Shown here piece by piece: positions 1 through 10,454 of a stretch of DNA of 64,000 nt. The stretch lies in assembly GCA_001600455.1 (NCBI GenBank), contig BCKC01000004.1:2840915-2904914 (forward strand), read 5' to 3'. The translations under genes were made by a program, and so were the position numbers. The notes below the pieces were generated by a model. It did not search any database, was not told where the DNA came from, and saw only the letters and a list, made by a program, of their open reading frames with translations. This DNA comes from Endocalyx cinctus. Taxonomy: Eukaryota; Ascomycota; Sordariomycetes; Amphisphaeriales; Apiosporaceae. Position 1 is the first letter of the stretch, and every line of letters begins with the position of its first letter.

Positions 1-895
1 AAATTATGAGAGATACTTCTCGCACGTGGTTGAATTTCGATGAACTATGGAAAAGAAAAGCAAAAAAAAAAAGACGACTCACCAAATACTTGGCCAAACC
101 CCTCAGAACCTGCCCGCAGCGGGCCGTTGCGTAGCCTTCGGCATCGAACAGCTCGCCCCATTCTCCCAGGGGTTCCGTATTCGTGTAAGTGCGTCTGGTG
201 ATTAGCGGTGGCCTCTCCGCAAGAGTACGCGGTGGTCCGCGATCGCTGAATCGGACAGATGGCGTCATAGTAGGAGTGCTATGACCTGTTGATTCCTGCC
301 CCGCTGGTGGCGAGGGGAAGGTTGCGGCAGCCAAAGGGCTCTTTAACGTGTGCTGCGAATCATCGGTCTCATCGAGTGATGATATTTGTTGTTGTTTATG
401 CGAAGTGGCTTCGAGGACTGTTTGTGGTAAGGTAGATATATTCAGTAGGGTATCTCATATTATTCGGAATCATAGGTAAATATGTTTCTCATGGACCATC
501 TTGTTTTTTGACTTACATTCTTCCCTAACTACTTTTCGGATCTCATCCATAAAGTCTACCATCACGGCAGTATCTCGACCAGGCCGCTGTTGTGATGGCG
601 ACGTAGGGGTCAGAGTATCCGAGTCACTGTAATCACCCCTCTGAGCCGTGTCGGAGGGATCACTTCGGCCAGTACTGAAAAAGTCCGAACTATCCTTTGA
701 TTGATTCTCTGCGGTTTCTAGGTCTCTAGTTCTGTGTTCTCTAGATTCGGGGTCTGCGCCAATCTGTAGAGTCATTTCGACCATTTTTGGGCTTGACCTT
801 GTCCCGGTAAATTGAAAAAGAGATGCTATACTGCGAGCACACTTTTTATCGCACCGAGGAAGCTTAGAAGCGGAGAAAACTTCTTTATGGGACAA
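1..895 (-). CDS. DUF7514-like domain protein, C-terminal part missing (cut by window edge)
   Basis: Reconstructed as exons 895-517, 453-83 and 44-1, running off the left edge. The first intron (516-454, 63 nt, GTAAGT...GAG) keeps phase (T + AT = Tyr). Exon 2 is rich in Ser/Thr/Pro and ends in a segment with the pattern WGxLFDxxGxxTxRxxQxLRGLAxYL, which I associate with the fungal DUF7514 domain of unknown function. A second intron would be only 38 nt (82-45), with a poly-T tract and a CCATAG acceptor; the exon after it continues plausibly (FIEIQPRARSIS). The N-terminal 170 or so residues look disordered. The start at 895 is the first ATG in frame; a later Met at 784 is possible. Function is unknown. 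It lies 766 bp downstream of the Stc1-domain gene on the same strand. The family call rests on memory of the motif, not a search. Confidence 0.55.
45..82 (-). other. Candidate 38-nt intron
   Basis: On the minus strand a GTGAGT donor at 82 is followed by an 11-T tract and a TTTTCCATAG acceptor ending at 45. Removing these 38 nt joins LAKYL to FIEIQPRARSIS, resembling the expected continuation of the domain. No CTAAC-like branch site is visible, and the length is well below the other introns in this window (50 nt and up). Confidence 0.35.
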
Positions 896-1661
896 TTCAG
901 CCCCTCAAATAAGAAGACAGCGAGCCATAATCCCTAAACAAAAGCCTGTTTTCCTCCCACGAATTCGGGCAATCAATTTCACGCGGGTAAGTGCCGAGTG
1001 TACCGGTTCATAGCTTAAGCAGGGCGATGGTCTGGGCCAACCAAGTCAACCAAAGCTGCAACTGAGGAGTCGAAACTCGGGAGGGTAACAAGCACGACAG
1101 ATTTTTGCCCTACATGACCGGAATGAAGGAGGACCCAGGAAGGACAAACTACGCTACATGATTGATAAATCAACTTACTTGATAGCCGGTGTGACTGAAA
1201 GAAGCCCAAGGTAGCGTTGCCTTATAGGTTGGTTTTCCTCCAGGACATGCAACAAACAGACGACACTTGCTCGTATGACTGATAGAATGTAAGTTTCACG
1301 GCGAGATCATTCGAATATCTGTAGATGTCTTAAATTTGTTTTATAAACCATGGCAATTTTAATACATAGCGAAAGTTAGGCTGCATTGTACATTTTCTCT
1401 CTCTCCGATGTAATTGACATCAGACTCAGAGTTCATAACGCCCGAAATGATCAAGGTAGTAGTGACTAATTACCGAAAAGTCGACTGACTATCTGTTACT
1501 CAATAGGCACCGTAAATTTTCACGCGATTCATGTACTGACTGAATCAAATAGCTGTGACATATGTGCCAAATTGAGCAGAAACCGATACCGAAAACGAAA
1601 AGCAGAAACCAGATGGATGAACACAATAACTATAATGACGGTAAACGTCGCCCCTTCGAAT
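896..1661. other. Intergenic, no gene seen
   Basis: This 766-bp spacer lies between the Stc1 gene stop and the start of the DUF7514-like gene, both on the minus strand. It presumably holds the 3' UTR of the former and the promoter and 5' UTR of the latter. A 64-codon minus-strand frame at 1015-1209 shows no family resemblance and is not called. Confidence 0.6.
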
Positions 1662-3217
1662 TTAATCGGTATCCGAATCACTCGCGGGGGTGAACCCCTC
1701 AGTTGGCATGTTCGCGAAGTAAAGTGACGGTGGAGCCTGAAAGACCTTGCGACCTGCCTGTGATCTTTGTTAACCATGTTCTGCATCACATCAGTTAGAA
1801 TACTTACTCCCTTGGCCCACTTCGAGTTTTTCTTCTCCTTAGATGAAGAATCCTGACGGGACGCGCTGCTGCGCGGCTCGAACGCTTCGTAATTACCGTA
1901 TAGCTGCGGAGTGGCTGCACTACCTCGAACTGAAGTTGATGCACTCTGGTTTCCCGTAGAAGTAGAAGGTGTGGTTTCAGCATCTCTAGCTGTGTGAGAT
2001 GCATTGTTAGATGATAGGCGCTGGGGGGCGAAAGGAGGTCCACGAGTAGCAGCAGAAGAGGACGAAAGCACCGAGCGGCCCAGGTTCATCTGCTGTTGGA
2101 GCTGGTTCCTCTTGCTTGCTACTGTTGTCCAACCTTTCTCGGACTCTTCTTCGTGCACTACTTGACTTGTTCCACGGACAGGGTTAATGGAGTGAATGGA
2201 TTGAGTTTTAGACTCGGAAGTATTGCCGTCGGCTCCCATAAGAGAAACCGACTGGCTTTCGGTATCGGAGAAAATCTGTCCTCTACGCGTTCCGACTTTC
2301 TCTCTAGCGCTTGTAGGCTGTATATATATAATTTTGTCAATATCTTGTAAATTTAAGTGGGAGTGGAATACATTAAAACTCACCGCACGATCTGAGCCAA
2401 AACCTCGAATTGGGGTACGACCAGGACCGATGGCACTAGAGGAAGCAGCGCCACGAGAGGGGGCAATGGCAGAAACAGTATCACGAACACTCGCAGTAGT
2501 AGAAGAGTTTAGGCCATAGTCCTTGTCCACGTATGCGTGTCCGTACACGACGTCATCATCGCTATCGATGTCACTGTAGTCATTGCCATCGACATCATGA
2601 TTACCGCCGAGAGCAACGTTGGTCATCATGGCGTTCAGTTCCTCGGGGGAGATGTCACTGTTCGGAGGGGGGGTCGGAATCTCATCGCCTTCGTTGTGAT
2701 CCTTCCAAGCAGTGCACACGATACACCACTGTGATTTAAATTCAGTATAAGCTAGGGCGACGAGGGGAAAATATTATTACTTACAGCATCGGGATTGTTA
2801 CGTTGGTTCTTGCTGAAATACTCGACCGGCTTTCGGAATCCACAAGGACCATGGCACTTGACCTCGCGAGGGGGGGCTGCAGAATGAGATTTGCACACCA
2901 AGCCAGCGTTTTCAGTGGTGATACCAGGTGTGTTTTTAGACTGATTCCATTTTTTGATCTGGTTCTGGGAGAACTCTGCTGATGCCTTCCATTTCTTGCA
3001 AGTGACGCACTTGAATCTGTTCGCCAATGTTAATGTCTATAAGACTTTTGATACAATCTCTCGGTTTCGAGAACTCACCTAGGTGGAAGGCCAGTAGTGC
3101 CACTGTACTTATTATTAGACACCGAGACATCTGAGAACAGATAGGGTGAAACGTTGAGGGGGGGGAAAAAACGCACCGTTGGGCATTGGGTCTCTGGAAA
3201 GACTGTCCGGGTGCCAT
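1662..3217 (-). CDS. Stc1 domain protein (5 exons, 400 aa)
   Basis: Exons 3217-3177, 3016-2785, 2728-2384, 2317-1808 and 1736-1662. The first two exons and the start of the third encode a cysteine-rich domain with the Stc1 pattern: C17xxC20, C55xxH58, KCHGPC (C68, C72), a K-N-x-R-R/N-N segment and C93xxC96 followed by TAW. In fission yeast Stc1 bridges Argonaute-bound siRNA (RITS) to the Clr4 methyltransferase complex; in filamentous fungi the domain occurs in proteins of unknown role. The rest (about residues 100-400) is Ser/Asp-rich and probably disordered. The first exon gives 13 codons plus two bases; the intron after it is long (160 nt). The 66-nt third intron is in frame and stop-free, so retention would be coding. 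The last intron has two possible in-frame acceptors 21 nt apart (exon start 1736 or 1757), both leading to the same C-terminus. The domain call is firm; the 5' structure is less so. Confidence 0.8.
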
Positions 3218-3629
3218 GTTCTAGAATTATGATGAAGGGTTATGTGGTCAATAGTGGTTGTATGTGGTATGATCTACGAGGAATATTAGTATTGATCAAT
3301 ATCGAAAGGTGTGTCTTAGTAGGAAAGAATGCCGAAAAGAAGATACAGTTCGAATTATTAGCTGAAAAGGAATGCGTACGCGTGGGTGAGAGTGTAAAAA
3401 TCGAAGAGCTGTCAGACACTACGATTAAGTAAGTGGCGGAGAAGAAGTGATGTTTTGTAAAAGGTTAGAAAGGGAGGGAATCCGATAAAATTGGAAATGA
3501 TGTTCTATCTATACTTGGTAGGATGATGTTGTTGGTGTGGAGGGAAGTGACATGAGATAATGTGATATAAGAAAGATCCATCCATGGATCGAATACCGGT
3601 GGGCGGACCTGCTACTTTTTAAAGCAAGT

Positions 3630-3741
3630 ATTTGGCAACTACCTAGCTGCCTAGGTATTTAGGTAATATCAGATGAAGGCACAAGTAAAGTACTTACCTA
3701 CCTAGGTAGATACTTAGGTAGGTAGGTACCTGCCTGCCTTG
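3630..3741. repeat. CTAGGTA / ACCTACCTAGGT low-complexity cluster
   Basis: A run of overlapping tetranucleotide-like words (AGGT, ACCT, CTAGG) forms many small palindromes such as CCTACCTAGGTAG. Similar words recur near 8160, 14040-14100, 25905-25945, 29098, 29510 and 61248-61300. Such sequence is common in Sordariomycete spacers. Confidence 0.6.
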
Positions 3742-3781
3742 GTGATCGAAGAATGCTTCACGCTAAGAGAAACTTGTAGTT

Positions 3782-3882
3782 TTCAGTATTCAGTATTCAG
3801 TATTCAGTATTCAGTATTCAGTATTCAGTATTCAGTATTCAGTATTCAGTATTCAGTATTCAGTATTCAGTATTCAGTATTC
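3782..3882. repeat. Tandem heptanucleotide repeat (TTCAGTA)n, about 14 copies
   Basis: The unit TTCAGTA repeats about 14.4 times without visible interruption over 101 bp. It sits in a gene-poor spacer. A 68-codon plus-strand frame across it (3739-3945) is a by-product: a 7-bp unit read in three frames gives a 7-residue periodicity. Confidence 0.95.
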
Positions 3883-6800
3883 ATGGATGTAGCAGTACTA
3901 TGGACAAACGGAAGAAAGTTAGGAAGTGGATGTTTGTATGTATAGTGAGATATCAATACCAAAATAAAATAGTAGCAGAAAGAGGGTGAATACCTAAGAT
4001 CTATGGATATACTTATTGGCGTTGTTCTTTTTCGCACGTAACTGTGAAATAGAAAGTCTTCGGTTGACCTCTTCGGATGCTGAGTATTTTATTAAGTTGA
4101 GTAGGCACACTCAATAGAAATAAGTGGTTGATGGAAGAGTGATGGAAGAGTGATGGACGAGAGTGATTAATTAGAAACGATAACCTTCTTACAGAAGCAT
4201 CGGTAAACGCTCCTAGCCTACTTTCATAACGATACCAAGTTGAAATGTTTGCTCACTTGCATTGAATATGGATACTAGGCAATTGCCTAAGTATTCATGT
4301 GAAGGTACACTATAGAAGAAGGGCTGACCGACAATCTTGTTTTTGATACTCACCGATCAGAATAACAAACTACCTTATGTATTATGCGGCACTTCGCAAA
4401 GCTTTGTCTAGCAACTCATTCGGGCTGGGTAGAGATTGATTGAACTTGAAATGTTGACAAAGGGGGACAGGAAAAGTTTTGTGACGGTGAGGTTTAATAC
4501 TATAATAACCACTGCCATAACTGTTATCTCACTCTACCATAGCTCTAATGGTAAGATGGCCTGCCTTTGAAAAACAATATCCGCTCTTTCAAGATCGCTT
4601 GGCCAACGGATCTTTTAAGATGCTCAACTTCCTCGACCTCAACATCAAGGCGGGTATGGGAGCTAGCTGACTGTCGCGATAAAGAGTCAATTGCTCAGAA
4701 AGAGGTCAATGACATCTCTCGCAACGGTAGGTTTGAGAATACAACCTTGCCCACGCCGAGAATAAAAGCCTTAAATTAATAACAGAGCTGGGTCCATTTT
4801 AGGCCTTTCATTCTTCCTCCTCTTGATTGGAAACCATACAGGAGCGGTAGAGGGTATGCACTGGTATCAGCGAATATACCGATCATATGCCCTCTTCATC
4901 TCCCACATTTCCATTACGAGACCCCGGAAGATGTGTTCCCATGAAGAAGACCGCCTAGAAGGATAACATGATATGACAGCACGAGTCGAACGTCCACGTA
5001 TTCACTAGAACCGCCGTGGAGAAGTTTGGGCCTCGACTCGCTCACTTTCTTTTCGAAAATGGATAATTATTCATTTTCGCCTGTCGGTTGCTAGCTGAAG
5101 GTGCCGGCATGAAAAGAGTTATTCCGCCAACATCGATTTCTGTCCCTGTCCGATGTCTCCGACATGCTTCGACATGAAGTTAAATGTCGTTATGATGAGA
5201 CATGCGGAACATGCTTCTTTAAGGTGACTATTAACCGACCCCAAACGTATCCGAGTATGAGAATAGCAACAATTATGCGGTTGGCTTTCTAGGGTAGGGT
5301 AAACCTTGGATGACAATTCGATGGGTTGAAGGATGAGGCTATGTTCTCTCAAGCATTCATTCAATATCAGAACCAAACCTACAAAGTAAACCACCAATGA
5401 ACTCTATTTCAGATGCTGCTTTAACGTTCTTATAGTTATATGACAGACCAGTAAATACATACTACTATAGCGAAAGCGTTATTGATCGTCTTCCTTCATA
5501 TACTAAACACGCGCCAAGATTTTGTGGGTAGGTAACGGGTTTTAGGTAACCAGGCGTTACTTATAGTGTATGTAGGTGCGTAGGCTTCTAGAAGACTGTC
5601 ACGGAAATCGTGATCTGCAGGAAATGCTTGTCGAGCTAAAAAAGCATTGAAATACTGTATCGTGCCCAAGAAGTGGCCGGCAATTGCGCGAATCAACAAT
5701 GGCATAACGAATTTCAGATAAGTGGCTTGAAGGGTAATCACATTTGCTCATCTTAGTTTTTGATGCGCATGGGTCGACGGTCATTTCGGCCATTATGCCA
5801 TAGAGGAATGTAGGCGCCGGTGGGATAGGGAGGAGGGGCCCTTCTTTTTTTTTTTTTTTTTAAAAGGAAAAACGTGGTACGTAAACTGTTTTTAGTGCTT
5901 CACTTTCGCTGCGGGTTTCTCCTCAATACCGCGCGATCGTTTCGCAGGTACATCAAACGGGCACCGCGCAATGAATCCCGGCGTGGCATAACTTTCCCCA
6001 AGGAAAGACGATAACTGACTGCATCGAAAAGACCCTTATCCTTGTTAACTATCAAAAGATAAAATGACAGAATACATACTAGTTGTAAAGTGTTCAGATC
6101 ATTCAAGATTGGTAGAATACAATAAGGTAAGTGGATGTGTGTGTTTATATATAGTTGTATATACGTACTATGTACTATTAGTATATGAAATAAAATAAAT
6201 AGTTAAGAACTTTACTTGTTCAAACGTCTACGTCTGGTAAATCACTATTTTGGTTTAATTTAATTTATTATATTTTACCTTGTTCCATTTAAGCATAGTA
6301 ATATCGTGTGTTTTATTGAAACGTCTCGTCTCTTTCTTAACGTTGTTTCTATTGCCTTTAATACGGGCGCGTTCCTCCAGCCAGTCGAATGAAGGCGGAT
6401 GGACATACCGCATGACGAAGAAACCGCTCCCTAACCTTGGACGTAATTTGTACATATCAGCAATTAATATTGGCATAGGATTTTTTTTTTTTTTTGCCGA
6501 ATATGCGACGACACTTGATTTGCAGATTCAGGTACCAAAAGCTGGTACCTTACCTATCAAGTAGCCTTACTAGTACTCTCCGCCACACCACTACGCCTGA
6601 CTCAACTTCTGATAGTACTGTTTAGGGGAACCACGGGATCGGCAAAGCTAGAAAAGTACCTGACAAGTGACATCGGAGGAACTTAGAATATCACCAGTAA
6701 ACAGGGAATGCAGGAAGTGTTAAACATGAACCTTGTTTGTATTCTTTTTTCAAATCCGACCGCATATCCCAGCCATCGCGGATGCTTCCATACGTACCTT

Positions 6801-7090
6801 TTAGGTCTAGTCTCTTCAGAAATTTTTTTTACTGCCACGTCGATGACCCAGCTAGCATGCTATCCTGCCATCTCGAGGGAGCGAGTGATAACGCTACGAC
6901 ACGCACTTCTACTAGAGGAAATCGTTCCTGCGCATCGGGGAGATCATTAGAGGTGAATCACATTGAAGGGTAAGGGAAAGGAGAAACTTTTTTTTTCTGA
7001 ATTCTTTTTTTGCTTTTGGATTTATTTGTCTTTGCTATTTCTTTTGAAATGACATCTCCCCCACCCTAGGACTTGATGCCATAGGTTTAT

Positions 7091-7114
7091 CCCCCCCCCC
7101 TTTTTTTTTTTTTT
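7091..7114 (+). repeat. C-run / T-run homopolymer junction
   Basis: About ten C are directly followed by about fourteen T. It is one of many homopolymer tracts in the spacer and also a likely site of assembly or sequencing length error. Confidence 0.85.
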
Positions 7115-8650
7115 GATCAACTCTATTTTATTTTCTTATTATTACTATGTAGTTTTTCACAGGGTCTTTTAAGTAGTATATATACGTATATTTTATGCGC
7201 TAAATTAACTGTTCTTTACGTTATTCATCTTAAGAAAGTCCTTGCGCCATTTGAAACTGTCTTCCCTTTTTTTTTTCCTTGACAAGGTGATGCAATAAGG
7301 GAAAAAACAACCCCCCTTTGTGTGGCGAATCATTCGTTTACCCCCAGGGAAGTCTCGTTTCCTTCTATGTATTACGATAACCAGTCTAAGGGTATCGTAA
7401 CCCCGGTCATGAACCAAGTCGTCATTCGTCGACCCAAAGATGATGATTCAACGATGCTGCATATATATACTAGCTACTATCTCTGGATAGGTTCGTCCGT
7501 GTGCCCGGCGTTGTTAAGACCCAATCTATCGATACCTGCGAGTGGTCAATCTGTCTAAGATACAGAAGGGGACCTTCACGAGTCGTGAGTTGGCATTGAC
7601 AAAACAGGATGATAGCCCTGACCCACGCGTCGTTATTTCCCAATGCGGTATGGCTCGTCGTGTCCTTATTCGGAGTCTGGAGTCTAGCTTTGGAGACTTA
7701 GACTAAGGTAGTTCTGGTTCTGGTTGATATGGTGATTGTCGTTAATTGACCGCTATCGAATGACTGATAGATGAGCGAATGAATGAATAGTAATGATAAC
7801 ATATTAATGTAGTGTATATGTATATTCTTGGCTCTAGTTTTAGCGTAGTGTAGGAGCGGAGAGAAGAAAATTCGACGCGATCTCTATTCGCTAATTAATT
7901 AGCAGAGTAAAAGGCGTAGATAGTATGTTATATACTTACTACGGAGTATTACTTCTATTACTGCATCATGACATTCAATCATTACCTTCTAAGTTAATAT
8001 TATAACTGATACGTATTTACATAGTACATTACACACCTACTCGAAGAAGGATATCGGTATGATAATTGCGACGGAATAAGAAGTCAATATTTAATATCGA
8101 AAAACGACATGGGAATCAAAATAAAATTGATTCTTACACATACATGTATATCCATTACATACGTACCTAGGTATGTACGGAGTACATAAGCTAGGAGTAG
8201 TGTACGCTATATATACACGGAATAAAAGTGAATAAGCTATATAAATAGACAACAGAATATTTGGGCTATGTCTCTCGACCTTGACCGATGATGGATCTTC
8301 ATAAAAAAATTAACGAACCTATCATTATCCTCGGCTTCTCACTTATTCAGTACCTATTTTCTATCTAGCGTCATATTATCCATCATCTTTTATATTACTT
8401 GTACATACCTGGGTACATAGTATATTGAGTATGAGTATATTGAGTATATAATTGTACAAGTAGACGCGTTGTTTTCATTTTCGTGTGCTCCCTTCCTATC
8501 ACATTGCTTAAAATGGTTTCTGACGTAGGTGTGTATCTTATTTTATAAGAGGATTCCGACATAAATCTCAGGTCAGCTTACTTGTTATGTACCGACTTTT
8601 TCTCATGCAGGTAAATATTTTGGATCTAGTGTAACGTGCCCGTTTTTTTT

Positions 8651-8693
8651 TCTCTCCCTCTCTCCCTCTCTCCCTCTCTCCCTCTCTCTCTCT
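8651..8693 (+). repeat. (TCTCTCCC)4 followed by (TC)n
   Basis: Four copies of an 8-bp TCTCTCCC unit are followed by a short TC dinucleotide run. This is a polypyrimidine tract in intergenic DNA. Confidence 0.85.
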
Positions 8694-9620
8694 TCTATTA
8701 TATGGACATTATCGTACTCCGTACACTTATATTTTCTCCTCCCCTGTCTTTACACAGTAGTATCTGGATAGTGCTAAAAAAACACCCCTGGACCAAGGCA
8801 AATTGGGTAATATAGTCTACACGTGTAGCGAAATTGAGATGCCATCCCGGTACTTCTTTTTCATGCAGTATGCAATATGAATAAGGACTGTTACCCTGAA
8901 GTACTCTGATGTGAATATATTCCGTTCAGTACATGTAAACGATAGTATCAGCTCAGCAAATGATGAAGTAGTTAATATATATTAGATACTAAATATTGAT
9001 TGATTTATTCACTACCATACCAATATGCGGTAGTACTGTGCAGTACGCTCTCACTGTAAGGAGGGACCTGTCAAACAAATCTGAAATATCTTTCCTTCTT
9101 TTTTTTGCTTCTCTACCAATTGATCCACCCAACCACCCCGACCGTCTAAATTGATTCTGTACAAGGGCTCTTGATCAATGCCCTGCACACGGACCCAAAG
9201 TTAGCGGTCTTGAGCTCTCTCTTCTCCCTTTCCCTCTCATCTCTTTTCCCTCTCTCTCGCTTTCTGCTTGTACACCCCCCAAAGAATTCCCCTTTTCCCT
9301 TCTTTTGTTACTTTCACTTTCGCTTTTCAACGTATTTACCTATTTTACTACATGACGGGCGAGGTATAAGCGCGATAAAAAAATAAAAAAATAAAAACGA
9401 AGCTGGACTAATATCAGAATAGGTAGTAAATAGATACTTAGTTTTACTTCCATGATCAATTCTATCTTTGGTTCTCTTCGTCAGCGTTAATTCCTCTCCT
9501 TTTTTCTTCCCACATCGTTTTTTAATTTTTCTTTTTTTGTTAAAACCACTTATTTACACTATCATAATATTTTTTTTCTTCCCCCTTGACACGAATACGT
9601 ACCTATTTTTTTTTCATATT

Positions 9621-9677
9621 ACATACACAGACACACACACGCGCGCGCACACGCACACGCACACATATACACACATC
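9621..9677 (+). repeat. CA/CG alternating purine-pyrimidine tract
   Basis: Roughly 57 bp of almost uninterrupted purine-pyrimidine alternation (CA, CG and TA steps), including GCGCGCGC flanked by ACAC runs. Such tracts can adopt Z-form DNA in principle. It lies about 0.8 kb upstream of the Ime2-like kinase start. Confidence 0.8.
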
Positions 9678-10454
9678 TACTGTCTCATCCATTTACTTGT
9701 TCATCATTAAGGTATCTCAGCTTTAACCTCAATACCTATTCAAGAGTTCTAATAACTCTATCCGCTCCTTTTTTTTCTCTTTGAAATCTCTTTACTTTCT
9801 TTTTTATTAGCTGAACTACTCTTTTTTTTCTCTCTCCCATTTCGAATATTACGTACAATATTACCGGCCTCCTATCCGTTTTTCATTATTCCTTTTTAGA
9901 CAAGTATCTTATGCGCTAGCAAGGAACACTATATTTCGAGAAGCTGTTCCAATCTGCCAGCTCCCACCCGGACCCGCTCCCCGACATTCTGGTTCCCATA
10001 ATATCCCTGGGCCCCTTTTGATCATTTCATACTTCTCTTTACCTACCCTCTAATAATCATTCATTCTCTTTAAACCATATTCATCTGAACTTGTCATTCA
10101 TATTTTTTATCTTCTTGTCTTTCCTGTTCAGGTGGTTCATACTCGAAACGATTTATTTGGTTTCTTTTTTTCCCTTCTTTCGGTACCTGAACTATCCGCA
10201 CTATTACAAATAATCATAAACCAAATTCAGTCACTTCCGGTGTAACTTCTGAATAATTATTATCCGTCGCATCTGAATGCAACAACATACCTGTATAGCT
10301 CTTGATTAGAGCTACTCACCTGGACCGGTAGTTGATATTGGAGCTCCGGACTGAACCTACACAATCTTGCTGTGCAAGCATCGTGCAATCGAACCCCCGG
10401 ACGTAACGACGGCACTCTTTACAGTCTCGAAATATCCTTTTCGAAGACTTCACC

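Larger units (their letters stand above)
3218..10454. other. Gene-poor AT-rich region, 7.2 kb
   Basis: I found no supportable gene here. All open frames are short (under about 95 codons), lack recognisable motifs and are often built on homopolymers or microsatellites. The region holds a heptanucleotide satellite, CTAGGTA-type repeats, a C10/T14 homopolymer junction, CT and CA/CG tracts, and three copies of TACGGAGTA. The last 400 bp or so before 10455 would be the promoter and 5' leader of the Ime2-like kinase gene. Non-coding RNAs or decayed transposons cannot be excluded by eye. Confidence 0.55.

Noticed and set aside
3739..3945. 68-codon frame through the heptanucleotide satellite
   Set aside because: Openness is explained by the repeat unit lacking stops in any phase.
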